From Siphonodentalium dalli (lineage: Eukaryota > Mollusca > Scaphopoda > Gadilida > Siphonodentaliidae), in the NCBI GenBank assembly GCA_032622095.1, contig CP136069.1:170430394-170494393 (forward strand): a stretch of 64,000 nt of DNA. The letters run 5' to 3'. Of the stretch, positions 44,899 to 56,478 are shown in pieces (the stretch's first letter is position 1; every line of letters begins with the position of its first letter). The translations under genes and the position numbers were made by a program. Below the pieces are notes generated by a model. It did no database searches, was not told where the DNA came from, and was given only the letters and a program-made list of their open reading frames with translations.

Positions 44899-45490
44899 CA
44901 TGTGTTATATTCTACCAATCTGATCTTTCGGGTTCCATCATGGGGATTCAGTTCGGTGATGATCAATCTACGTGACGAACCTGGTTGTTCGGCACGATAT
45001 GAGGAAGAAAGGGCTGCACATGGGAGCGGAACTCGTGCGCTCTGTCAAACTCCTCAGAGGAGAATGGAACGTTTCCGTTTGTCTGTTCTTGATATGATTC
45101 CAAATTACGGTCAGTACGGCCTCCATTCAACAGGAGTCGACCAGACAATTTTCAATGGTGTTCGCGCGTCCAACTTCAGATCAAATGCGGACGACGTTAA
45201 CGCAAACGGCGCGAAAATAACAGTACGGAACAAAGATGAGTCTGGAGTTAAGAAGGCTGTTATGGAGTATGCTAGAATAGTGTTTCCGATTGGTCGAGAT
45301 CCGTTCGTGGAGACATTCATGTTTGGTCACCCTGCCGCGCATATAAAAGCTGTGTTTATTGGTGATAAAATTGTTGGCTATGGTTACCTCCGTAAAAAAA
45401 TTCCCGCGTTACATGCCAGTTTTATACGGGAATTTTTACGAAGTTGCAAACCTTCTGCTCTCGAAACTGATGAAATTAATTCCAGTGTGA
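44899..45490 (+). pseudogene. GNAT N-acetyltransferase pseudogene (DUF1248/YitH-like), frameshifted
   Basis: The segments match, in family order, a GNAT acetyltransferase with a YitH-type C-terminal domain, but in changing frames. In frame with 44857 comes WGFSSVMINLRDEPG. Frame +1 (about 44984-45085) gives RHDMRKKGLHMGAELVRSVK, where RxKGLxMG is the acetyl-CoA loop. Back in the first frame come LDMIPNYGQYGLHSTGV and YARIVFPIGRDPFVETFM, then IGDKIVGYGYLRKK. Frame +1 again (45416-45488) gives PVLYGNFYEVANLLLSKLMK and a stop. At least three indels make it non-functional unless the read is faulty. No introns separate the motifs, so it may be a retrocopy. The N-terminal part was not found. Confidence 0.65.
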
Positions 45491-45499
45491 TATACCATG

Positions 45500-45990
45500 T
45501 ATCGGAATGGTCATGCTTCTTCCTTTAAATCTTGGTTGGGATAAAACTTACTTCAGGCACTACTGTGACTGCATGCTAGTTAATATAATGATATCCGGGT
45601 TAACAAGTGCAGACATCCGAATCGCACCTTCTTGGATAATGACATTAAAGTCTCACAGAGTATGTAATCATACCATAAAACGTCCATCTTCATCAGTGTT
45701 CACACTGTTCACACTTTTCACACTGTTCACACTGGCCCAAAATTGTCTTTAGCCACCATCTTAGCCACTTGTGAATGTTTTTGAGCCACTTTTCATTTAA
45801 TTGAGCCACATTTTTTCAACCATCATTTTCTGGAGCCTCTTTGATTTAAACATATTCAAAGAACAACCCAAGCTAATATATTTATTATAATATAATATAA
45901 CAGGTTTTGGTTGGGAAAACACCAAAAATATTAACATTATTAATAATCAAGCATCGAAAATTTTCAGATAATTTTACATCTGCCCATTTA
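45500..45990. other. No gene; small TTCACACTG repeat
   Basis: TGTTCACACT is repeated about four times at 45697-45733, and GAGCCAC or GCCAC words recur at 45740-45810. No coding frame. Confidence 0.5.
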
Positions 45991-45999
45991 TTAACTGCT

Positions 46000-46280
46000 C
46001 CCATATAAAAATTTACCCGGGTAAAACTGGGGGTTTATCCGATTTAATCCATGGTAAACCCCGGTTCACCAGGGTAAAATAATATTCTACCCAGGTAAAC
46101 CCCAATTAAAAATTCATTATACCGGGGTTAATCCAGGTATATAAAACCAATATCGAGATTTACCCGGGTGTCGTATCCATTTGGTAGGGATTTACCCAGG
46201 TGTTTCTCCATCTCATGGTATACCCAGGTGTTTATCCATCTCATGATATACCGGGGTGTTTTACTGTCCATTATGGGAAA
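46000..46280 (+). repeat. ACCCRGGTRTTT-rich element
   Basis: Irregular repeats of TACCCRGGTGTTTMTCCATC and GGTAAACCCC follow CCCATATAAAAATTTACC at 46002. The same terminal word occurs in inverted form (GGTACATTTTTATATGGG) at the right end of the minisatellite at 61330-62185, so the two are probably one family. Confidence 0.55.
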
Positions 46281-46454
46281 AAAGTTACCAACAGGAGCGA
46301 ACTTGAATATGTATTTTCGACCAAGCCTTGGTGCTCAAACCTTAAATTACAACAACATATTTCACATGTATAGTTTGGATTACCATTATATTAATTAATT
46401 AATTAATACCAGGTGTAGATCCACCGTTTTTCTTACGAGTCACTTAGCCAGTTT

Positions 46455-46970
46455 GTTGCAAATTAAAGTGAGAACATGTTGTCATATGTATACAAGTGTA
46501 TATATTTCTTTTGAATTTACAATACCACATTTTAGGGCAAAATTGCTCCTTCCAAAATGGCAGCTGGAAGTGGAAAATTTTATGTTTTCTCCCACCGATA
46601 TCGTCTAGATAAGTTAATTATATATGTGACTGGTTCATAGTTGGGACTATTATTATTATTATTATTGTTTTTTTCACGTTAACTGATCATTGAAGCAATA
46701 AAATATGACATTCTTGTGGTCCCAGCCCTTCCGGTCCCTCAAATATTAAATTGTTTACAGAACGTGGTAAAAAATTTCACCAAAAATCACCATTGTGATT
46801 CTATTCATTGTTTAACAAGAAATGAACAGAACTGTGCAACGTAACTGAGGCATACCATTACCTATAAATATTTTAACTCAATTTAATCAAAATTGTCACT
46901 TTGTCCCAAACTGGCTGCAAAAATGGCAACAAAAATTTGAAAAAAAGGAAAATATTGCCACATCATGCTA
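46455..46970 (+). repeat. Left arm of a diverged ~500-bp inverted pair
   Basis: GTATACAAGTGTATATA, ACCACATTTTAGGGCAAAAT, CCAAAATGGCAGCTGGAAG, GTGGTCCCAGCCC and TTACAGAACGTGGTAAAAA-type words match, in order, the reverse complement of 47600-47985. Contains an (ATT)n run near 46650. Non-coding. Confidence 0.6.
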
Positions 46971-47544
46971 TGTAATCGTTTACAAGTTCTGATTGGGGAA
47001 TAAAATGGACTATTCTATCTTACATATATTAAATACTAACATTTGTATGCGGATAAATATGAAGTGAATATGTATACAGGGAGTTACTATGTGATCATAG
47101 CAACAAGGAATTGTTATATATGATCATGGTGTTATAATAGGCCTATAGAGTAATTACCTCTATACCTATGCACCTCACGGTAGCAGGGTAATGTCGCCCT
47201 TTACCTTAATAAATGGTATACTCGTAGGGCGCGCATCTATAATCTCAAATCGACTCCATTCTACCCGTATGTGCAATTTGACATATATATCAAGATGTTC
47301 CACCCATGTTGGTGTTCTATAAACCACCAGAAAAGGGCCCGTTAATTAGTTGAATATAACATGACTGCAAATTATGTGGTGAAGGTCGAGTATAGCTCTT
47401 GTGACATTACCCCTCTACCACACCTCACCTGTGACCACATATTCACCTCCTGGTTGTTATTTTTGACGATTTCGATGTCAAGCTTGTGATAAAAAAAATC
47501 AGATTTGTTCTTGTAATGTCAGTAGTTACACTAATAATAATTAA

Positions 47545-48040
47545 CTAAGGTGCATCAGAATTGTTAGCATCATGTATATAAGACATAAGGTTATTCATCA
47601 GCCACAGCTCGTAAGCGATTAAATGGCATGCTATGAAAAAATTCACCGTTTTCCATATATTGGGCGCCATTTTGAGACAAAATGACAAATTTCTTTCCGC
47701 GTTCTGTAAAATCGAATTTTTTAGGGCTCTGAAGGGGCTGGGACCCAAATGAATGGCACGTTTCATTACTCGATGATCATTAACTTGAACAATACAAAAT
47801 AAAGTCCTTATTCTGAACCAATTCCATAGAGCAGAAACTAATCTACAAGATATTAGTGTAAAAACGTCAAAACTTCCGGCAGCCATTTTGGCGGCAATTT
47901 TGCCTTAAAATGTGGCAATACATCATATCTTCACACAAGTATATACATTTGTATACACAAGACAAGATGTTTTCACTATAATATGCATCGAATTGACTTA
48001 GGGACTCGACTGGAAAAAACGGCGGCCATATTGGACGCCA
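47545..48040 (-). repeat. Right arm of the diverged inverted pair
   Basis: Reverse-complement partner of 46455-46970 and a relative of 34206-34640. It includes GGCAGCCATTTTGGCGGC and GACGCCATCTTG words. The 113-codon minus-strand frame here reads through repeat sequence and has no known domain. Confidence 0.6.
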
Positions 48041-48049
48041 TCTTGCCTG

Positions 48050-49520
48050 GTGTCTACACGGACACTTTTCGCATTGACATTGCTTACAAGTTGAGTGACT
48101 TAAAATGAGTCGGGAGCTATATTATATTAGACCCTAAATGAACAGAAAAATATTAGGGCATAGAATTACAGTTTGTAACCTTTAATCTTCAAGATTTCGT
48201 TTCGTTTCGTTCGGCAAACTAAATATATTCTTCCAACGTGAAATGAGTGCAAAAGAGTTAGCGTGTATTTTATGGTAATTTTGTCGCAAATTAACATGGA
48301 TTGACAACAGAAAATGATCGACTAGATACAAATCGGATATATTGTGAATTAAATACAAGATTCAACGATTTTATTCATATGGATGTTCGCATAATATCGA
48401 AAGAAAAGTCTTGTCAAAATTATTTATATTTCCAATTTGAGGACCAGGAAACGGACTGAATATGACAGTACCAGTACCGGTACTCAATGGCTATTATGGC
48501 ACGAATGAAAACCACTGGGTCACTCATTACTGATATGCAACTGAGAAGTTTGATCTACAGGCTTCAGATCAGTACTAGTACCTATACTATAGGACTACAA
48601 CTGTACTGTATAAATTAATAGTATTAATTAGCCAATCGACTTGGAAGTTGGAAACTTTAAAGCGATGATCCTTCGCATCACCACAACAAAGAAATAAGAG
48701 TGTCTGGAAGAGTATATGTATACTGTTTTAAAATTATATTGTCTTCATGCCAGAGACTTTTGGCTCCCAGCATCGAGGTTTGACATTACGCAAATTGCTG
48801 AAGCGGTTGGAACAGAAGAAGAATATTGTGATATAAAATGTTATGCTGTACGGTACATGTATGTACATTCAGTTCCACTGGTACCGTGCATTAACTGAGC
48901 GCATTTTGCAGTGATATGTCACTAACGTATCGGTAGGGCCCAACATCATGTGTGCTACTACATCTGTCAGGATCCTGCAGTGAAACCATATACAGATTCC
49001 CGGCAGTGGACAACAGATGTCAACAATACAACAAAATTATATCAAGTTCTAGCCTTGAAGTAGTCATCAAAATTGCAAATTAAAACACATTGTCAATGAA
49101 TATTAGTATTTATTACTGCATGCAGTTGGCAAGATTCTGAGACGTCACATTTACCCGAAAGCCAAGAGGTAGGCCTACATGTAGCAGTACTTACGCAATT
49201 GCATCAAGTTGGAACACCTCAACCTATGATGGGACAGATGAACGCTGGACTCAACATAAAAACTACTAGTACATGTACATGTATATTCATACAGCATATG
49301 GAAAGTTCAAAGATTTTGACAGCACTTTGATCCCATAAGAGGATCCACATGTACTGTACCACCTCTGGATGATGTATGCTGTGCACATTACAATGAAGTT
49401 TACAATGAAGTTAAAACTTCATGTTATAATAGTTTGACTGTTAGCGTGTACTTCACTTCCATTCCAAATTGAAGATGGACCCAATTGTTCTTTTTTACAA
49501 GTTATTTAGTAATTTACATT
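48050..49520. other. No recognised gene
   Basis: AT-rich with several ACATGTACATGTA words (for example near 49270). I see no domain or repeat match that I can support. Confidence 0.3.
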
Positions 49521-49525
49521 TATAT

Positions 49526-49806
49526 CTAAAGGTACTCAATCTAATCAGATTGCGGACGAAGATGGATAACTCTAAAATCAAGTGGTAGTAACTGTAATAA
49601 CCACTTGACTTTAGAGCAATTTGTCTGTTTGACCACATGTTTTCTGGCCGGGCCACATCTCGAGAAATTAACAAATTTAATAAATATATATCTGTTCACT
49701 CTGAGCTTTTATGAGGGGGTTCCTTGACTCGGAATCAAATATTTATACCCCCGAAGCCAAATAAATAGTAATTTAGGAGCGTCTGATCGGATTGAGTACC
49801 TTTAAA
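49526..49806. mobile_element. TTAAAGGTACTCAATC fold-back element, shortened copy
   Basis: The left end CTAAAGGTACTCAATCTAAT and the right end ATCGGATTGAGTACCTTTAA are both present. Much of the left arm is missing: the sequence passes directly to AAGATGGATAACTCTAAAA. Non-coding. Confidence 0.7.
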
Positions 49807-49809
49807 GAT

Positions 49810-50575
49810 GCTCTATCATTTATGATGGGTGTATGCAAAAGTGAAACACAATGGTCAACCGAAGACAAGTTCAAGTAAGGGTCAATCCACACCGACCACG
49901 AGCGTGCGATTTTTACGTCCGTTTTCTGTCGTCCGTAGCAGCTTATTAAATTATCATAGAATTTGCGTTTAATTGACTTTAATTCTATTCCGGTACAATT
50001 CCGGGGGAGGGGGGAGGCAAATTGTGTGCGAAGTGACTTCACAAGCTTGGAATACATGTAAATTGGGATAAAAAATTAACCAGATGATCCTGTTATTACG
50101 TCGAGCTCTTGCCAGATATTTTCTCTTCTCATTTATCCTTGCACTTCAGTTATCAGCATGTTGCTACTAGTAAAGTCCCCCACCATCTTTGTTATCGCGA
50201 TGACAAATGCAATGTGTCGCCTTCAATTAGAAGGAATTTCATGCATGAAATATCCTATTTGACAGCGGCCTAATTATCCCGCTTGTTGGCAACAAAGCGA
50301 GAAATCAACGAAGCATAAAATCACTGCTGTGATCGAATCATGGTCAGCGATGCTGTCGCTTGCAGTGTGAATATAAAAATTGCGCGCTTTGAAGTTTGAA
50401 CTGCTACAGATGACAGAAAATGGCTGTTATATTCATGCGCTCGCATCCGGTGTGGATCGACCTTAAGAAAATGTTTTGTAAGACAGTTTAGACATGCGCA
50501 CATGTTTAACTTGTTCCATGTGAAGTCCAGTGAACATGTTTATGTGTAGTTTAAGGTCACTAATAAGATCTTTAA
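49810..50575. other. No recognised gene
   Basis: Open frames of 94 and 60 codons on the minus strand show no known motif. A GGGGGAGGGGGGAGG purine run lies near 50002. I see nothing else. Confidence 0.3.
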
Positions 50576-50659
50576 TGCATGTTTGTATATCCAAATACAA
50601 GCATTTCAAATTTCTTCCCTGGATCAACATTATACACAATATGCATCTGTAGCATATAC

Positions 50660-50865
50660 TGGTATCTCATCTGATTTTGCGAGAATATACATGTATACAT
50701 ACTTTTTCACGAGAATCCAGGGTAATTTGCGAGAATATTTACAGGAATCTAGATTTGGATTCTCGCCAAAATATAAGCCCTGCTTAAGATTCGACGAGAA
50801 TTACCGAATCGATTTTTGTAATGATTCTCGCGAAACTTTTCTATTTTCAGTGCTTAATGACTAAC
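50660..50865. repeat. Cluster of GCGAGAAT/ATTCTCGC words
   Basis: TTTGCGAGAATATA, TTCACGAGAATCC, TTTGCGAGAATATT, GATTCTCGCCAAA, GACGAGAATTACC and GATTCTCGCGAAAC occur within 200 bp in both orientations and could form a cruciform. The overlapping 93-codon frame has no recognised domain. Confidence 0.5.
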
Positions 50866-50879
50866 TTGATTCATCATTT

Positions 50880-52330
50880 GATTCTTGCAAAATGAATTGT
50901 ACTAGTATTTTGGGCCCTGCATCTGCATTGCCAATATTTTTTACAAAACCGACAATAAGTAGTGTAGATATCATTTATATTTATTAAATATAAGTACTTA
51001 ATTTATTTAATTAATTATAAAAATTGCAAGTTGGTGGTTATACTGGTGCACTGTACTTGTTTTAAAGCACATTAACTGTGTACCTGTATATTGTATGTGA
51101 ATAAAGATCTTATTAGTGACCCAAACTGCACAACACTTCACAAGAGGCTACATTGTATTCTTCTACAATGTATCTGTATTCATGCAATACAACTTTTATA
51201 TGGTTGGTGCCAACTTGGTGGGCTTATACAAGGTTGTACCTCAGGAAAATCAAACTGTTCAGGATTAACAAACAAAAAATAATATCTGAAAATAAATTGG
51301 TATAATGCCAATATCTTTGCATAATAACACAGAACGTTATACTAGATAAATGTACACTTTCATTTTCACTTATGATCAAGTTGATGAGAAAACATGATTG
51401 TATGGTGTTATGTGACACTTTTAAAAGTAAAAAAAATAAAAATCTTGTCAACATGTACATGTATACAACATATTAATTTTGATGATTGCCGCATCTTCGT
51501 TACTAGTAGTCTCTGTCACCCAGGATAAGGAAGATACGCCCTCGGGCCATTCTTCTACAAAACAATATCATCAGAATTATCTTATCGGGAATGGTTTCGA
51601 ATATAAAATATACAACATTCATAAATGACAAATAATTTTCATGGAGAACCCAGGTACAACATTTTACAACACAAATTTCCCTGAAAAACATTGAAAATGG
51701 CATTTATACCTGAAAATTTGACAAGTTATCTCGGGAACGGTACCCGTAGATTCCGAGAATGCAATAAAAAGTTTCGCTCCAAAATGGCAGGTACAACCTT
51801 TTAGAAGCCCACTGACAATTACATGTACTAGTAGTTGTATTTGTGATTTGTTATTGGTTGTGTTCGGCTTTTAGATGGAATGATGGACAATAAATGTCAT
51901 CAAATGTGTAAAAATTTAGCAATGCAGGCTGTGCAGCCATCATAGTTACCTAAGATAATCAAATAACACCCGAATGAAATTCCAAATGAGCGTATAAAAG
52001 TACATGTAGCATTTATGTCGACTATGGTTTAAACATACATGTAACTTATATGTTCATAAATTGATTTATGACAAAAGGGATTGGAGGACAAGTGCTATAA
52101 CCACTTGGATTACCCTCCTCTCTCTAAAACACTATGAAAACCCTAGTTGTTTCAACACTACATATACATGTACAAGTATGCCGTCAGGCCTTAACCACAT
52201 TACGGCATAAATCCATTATTTGGCATGCATCTCTCGGGATCTCTGTTCATTGTTCCATCCTACATAAACATAGGACTCTCTCAAATAAAACATCGCCTTA
52301 GCTTGAGAGGCGCCATATTCGGTTTGGAAA
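50880..52330. other. No recognised gene
   Basis: Short frames without motifs; AT-rich. No repeat match found by eye. Confidence 0.3.
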
Positions 52331-52334
52331 ACCT

Positions 52335-52690
52335 GAACCATTACAGTAGATTTACAATGTCAAATTGAATGGGAAATCTTCAAGCAATTATAATTACAGG
52401 CTCTTTGAAATATTCGAAAATTGATATAATAAACTTAATTTATTCATTTCTAACGTAACTGATCAGAGTATGATCAGACTAACAGTTTGTTTGGTATATT
52501 TCTCTGTAATCGAGGCCTGCTTTGGTGGGACAATATTATCCATTTAGCCGGACTGCTATATTCTCTTTCCAAACGAATCAGCTGTGCCCTAATTAATCGA
52601 CCCGACTTATCGAGGTTGACAACTAGTATTTAGTACCGCATTCCATAACAAATCGATCAACCGCAGTCATTTATACCATCGTTTGATAGT
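52335..52690 (+). repeat. ~360-bp direct repeat, left copy
   Basis: TTTACAATGTCAAATTGAAT, GTTTGGTATATTTCTCTGTA, CTATATTCTCTTTCCAAACG and GATCAACCGCAGTCATTTAT match 54985-55370 in order, with many substitutions and indels. The two copies flank the GC-rich element at 52887-54688 and a 7.7-kb-type repeat. Confidence 0.6.
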
Positions 52691-52886
52691 ATATAGCGAT
52701 ACAATGCATGGATTCATCATTCAAGGTCATTACAGCCCTAGTTGATACTAGTATACAATATCTGCTGGTACTAATACATGTACATTTAAAATTCATGTTT
52801 GCATGAAAATGTTCAATAGTTTTGTTTGTCGATATGTTATTGAACTGCCAATATACTTATAAGAAGAAAAGGTGGGGGCTGTAAAG

Positions 52887-54688
52887 CCCCTGTCACACTC
52901 AGGCCGGCGCTCTCATTGCGCTGCAAAAGTATCAAAGCGCCCACCTAAACGCACTAAGGTCTCCAAGAACCGATTGGTGACGCAGTGGACACTGGCTACA
53001 ACGGCCGAGGATCTTCATGGTCGCTCATAGGTACCAGAGCGCCGGGCTTGTTTTATGCATGCACAAAACAAGCGCAGAGGCTCGGCGTTCTGACCAGGAC
53101 GTAGTACTGTCGTCGTGACAGCGCAAAGCGAAGCGCCAATCGAGCGACGTGAGCGTTATGTGTACGTAGCAAGAGCGCATATTAGCTTCTCGTGGTCGCA
53201 GCAAGAAATTAATCTTGTCTTTTGCGACTACAGTAAGCTTAATCAAATTATCCCTACGTGCCTTTCCCGTCCTTAATACACTCAATGAGGCTCTGTCCAA
53301 AACTTATTGCGCTCTTTCTGCGCTGTCATGGGGTGTTATGGACTGGTTCCCGCTCATAGAACGTCCACATTGTGCTGCCACTGCGACTCTGGCGCTCGCT
53401 TTACGCACAAGCGTTATACATGGCGTTCTTCCGGCGTTTACAGCAGGTTTACACTACGATCCCATGCACTTTGAAATGCGGTCTGCTCATACCACTGTCA
53501 CACTCCGCTGCGATCAAGCTGGCATTTGCTTTGAATTAAAAAAGTATCAAAATACGAGTAACGCACAGTGGAAGCGCCGAAAATTGTCAGAAATTTTCAA
53601 TCTGTTAAAACAAGAGAACCAATGTCAGAAATGGTAACGCGCTCAAGATCATATATTATAAACCCAAGAATGTAATTGTAGAATATAAAATATATTGGTT
53701 TTGCGAATGACCAACTCAGAATTCCGTTAAATAACAATAACAACCAGCACCTAATTAACGAACCGGTGGTCGACTCGACCGTCTCCGACCACAACCCCCA
53801 GTGGGCTGCAGAAATTTCTTTCATTTGTAATACACATATAGTTTACCACAAACCAAAAATCAACATTAATCAACGTTGATTAACACAATAAACGAAATTT
53901 AATTTCCCCAACTACAAGCACCTTTTAAGGGACTCGGCCTCCAGCTCGCAGTTTGACTTTTAAATATTCCCAAAAATTCCCATTCTATAAATAAAACTAA
54001 TAAAACACCCATTGATAATGTCAGTCCGCACGCGAAACGAGAAACTCCCCACCAGTCATACATGCGGCGCGCGTTCAAGTCGTTGTCATTGCGTTGTTAG
54101 TACGCTTTGCGCTGTCATAGCGACGGTACTACGCCTGATCAGAACGCCGAACCTCTGCGCTTGTTTTGTGCATGCACAAAACAAGCGCGGCGCTCTGGCG
54201 CTCTGGGCGATCACGGGGACCCTCTCCCGTCGTAGCCAGTGTCCACTGCGTCACCAATACGTTCTTGGATACCTTACTGCGCTTTGCTTGGCGCTTTGGT
54301 TATTTTTCAGCGCAATGCAAGCGCCGGCCTGATCGCAGCGGAGTGTGAGAGTAGTTTAATCGGACAGCTAATCTATTGCGGAGTGTTGGGTATTTTCCCC
54401 ACAACCTAAAAACTGATTATGACTGGAGAACGCAGGAGGCGCTATCTATACTCTCCGCGCCCGCGCAGAGAACGTTTTGCGAACTTATTGAGAACGTACT
54501 AGCATCACAATGACAGCGACTTGAACGCACTAAGAGCGTGAGACTTGACAAAGTAGGAACGCAATAGGAGCATACTTTGTTTTAAAAGTTTGACAATTTT
54601 CGACAGTTTTCCGCGCTCCTCCTGCGTGTTACTCATATGTTGGTACTTTTGCAGCGCAGTGAGAGCGCCGGCCTGAGTGTAACAGGGG
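52887..54688. mobile_element. GC-rich 1.8-kb element with ~48-bp terminal inverted repeats
   Basis: CCCCTGTCACACTCAGGCCG at 52887 and its near-complement CGGCCTGAGTGTAACAGGGG ending 54688 continue through GCGCTCTCA and GCGCTGCAAAAGTA as ~48-bp ends with few mismatches. A second, longer inverted pair lies inside (52960-53130 against 54095-54260, sharing TGCATGCACAAAACAAGCGC and CACTGCGTCACCAA words). The CG-rich composition differs from both flanks. The longest frame is 140 codons (53215-53637) with no transposase motif. A non-autonomous DNA transposon is likely; the superfamily is not decided. Confidence 0.65.
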
Positions 54689-54839
54689 TTTAAGACAGTA
54701 CTGTTTGTAACAGCGGTGTTGTCGATTAATCTAATTACCGTAAATACTATGAGGCATTGCAGCGGTCGGCGGCATTGTAATTGAATGTGGTTGAACAGTC
54801 AAATACCGGTGGTCAATCTTGTTGCTGGGTGGGGTGATT

Positions 54840-54980
54840 TAATTAGGACAAATTTTAAAAATATAACGGTAATTTGTTTTTAACAGCATCTTTGGCAAGT
54901 CTGTGCCCGAACAGCATCATAGCAATTCAGCAGGACCCAGCCGCATCATAGCACATTAGCGGGACCACTTGAACAGGGGT
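54840..54980 (+). repeat. Copy of the 7.7-kb repeat
   Basis: AAATATAACGGTAATTTG, AACAGCATCATAGCAATTCA, GCAGGACCCA and CACATTAGCGGGACCA match 7695-7800. Non-coding. Confidence 0.65.
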
Positions 54981-54984
54981 GTAT

Positions 54985-55370
54985 TTACACTGTCAAATCG
55001 AATGGGCATCTTTTAACAATAATTTTGAACAATTTCCTAGAAGTGTTCGAAAATTGAGAACTGAATTTATATTTTTTATTATGAGGTTTCAATTGGAAAA
55101 TTTCTAACTTAGCTTATCAGTGTTAACGGACTACCAGTATGTTTGGTATATTTTTCTGTAATCGACTCCTGCTGAGGTGGGGAAATATCATCCATTGTCG
55201 GACAGCTATATTCTCTTTCCCAACAAAGTCCATAGAGCATACATGGAAAATTACAGCTATGCTTTAATTGATCAACTCGCCTTTAAAGGTTGACCACCGG
55301 GTATTACCGCAGTATCCAAGCGTGTTCATGCGATCAACCGCAGCCAGTTATACCGCCACAGACTGTGGTC
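54985..55370 (+). repeat. ~360-bp direct repeat, right copy
   Basis: Partner of 52335-52690, with TTTACACTGTCAAATCGAAT at the left and GATCAACCGCAGCCAGTTAT at the right, plus an extra ~40 bp near 55230 that the left copy lacks. Confidence 0.6.
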
Positions 55371-55599
55371 CACCTCACATTTGCGGTTAGGCTGTATTTC
55401 CATGCGACGTTTATATGAATTTTTGTTTTAAGTTGACATTGTAACCACACCAGAGAAATTTTTTTATTGTTTCAAAATGTCTAGATAGAATTCAGAATTT
55501 TTGTGGTCAAAAACAATTAACTTGGTTATCACAGTTAACAAATATTACTGTGGTAAGATTACCAGCGGTTTAACATGTTTATAACTGGATACAGTTCAT

Positions 55600-56478
55600 T
55601 TTAAAGGTACTCAATCTGGTTCGATGATCCCCAAATAATCAGATTCCAACAACAACATATTTAGAAATGCTGACCATTGTCAACTATAGTATAAAATTGC
55701 CCATCATGTGTTATTCATCAACATGTTGTTCTAAAAAATTTGGCCTTATTAACAGAAAGCCCCTTGATTTTAGAGTTATCGATCTTCATCTGAAATTAGG
55801 TATGAGACCGTCGGCTCGTCGACTGTTTTCTGGGCCACTAATAATTCTTGATCGTATAAATGGTATATTTCAAAAATTGATATCCATTAACTCTGAGCTT
55901 TGATAGGTGGGTTCCTCGACTCGAACCAAATATTTTTCAACCTTCAAGTCCAAATAAATAGTAATTGAGGGGCCCCTAAATCGGACTATGCATCTTTAAA
56001 TTCAAATACAGTTTAAAGGTGCATAATCCGATTAAGTGTCCCTCAATTACTATTTACATGTATATGGATTCCGGGGTAAAAATTATTTGAATCAAGTCTA
56101 GGAACCCACCTACATGTATCAAAGCTCAGAGTTATTAGATATTGATTTTTGAAATCTTAATAATTTTCACAATCGAGACTTATTAGTCGCCCAGAAAAAA
56201 TTCATGAGCCGACGGTCTCAGTCCAAATTGGGGATGAAAATGAATAACTCTAAAATCAAGAGGCTGTGTGTTGATAATAAGGCCAAACTTCATCAAACAA
56301 CATGTTGATAAATATCACGTATCGGGCAATTTTATACTATACATGTAGTTGACAGTGGTTAGCATTATTTTTGGGCAATTAATCGATTCTGATAAATGAA
56401 GCAGCATTTTTTTTAAATGTTGTTGTTGTTGGAATCTGATTATATGGGGACATTCAAATCTGATTGAGCACCTTTAAT
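55600..56478. mobile_element. Two fold-back elements back to back in opposite orientation
   Basis: The copy at 55600-56000 runs TTTAAAGGTACTCAATCTGG to GACTATGCATCTTTAAA. After 11 bp a second, inverted copy follows, 56012-56478 (TTTAAAGGTGCATAATCCGA to GATTGAGCACCTTTAATAG). Their interiors (CCGTCGGCTC, ATAGTATAAAATTGCCC, CAACAACAACAT) are mirror copies, so the whole 880 bp forms one large palindrome. No transposase. Confidence 0.8.

Noticed and set aside
53215-53637. 140-codon frame within the GC-rich element
   Set aside because: No transposase motifs and strongly biased composition from nested inverted repeats. Long frames are expected in CG-rich DNA poor in TAA/TAG.
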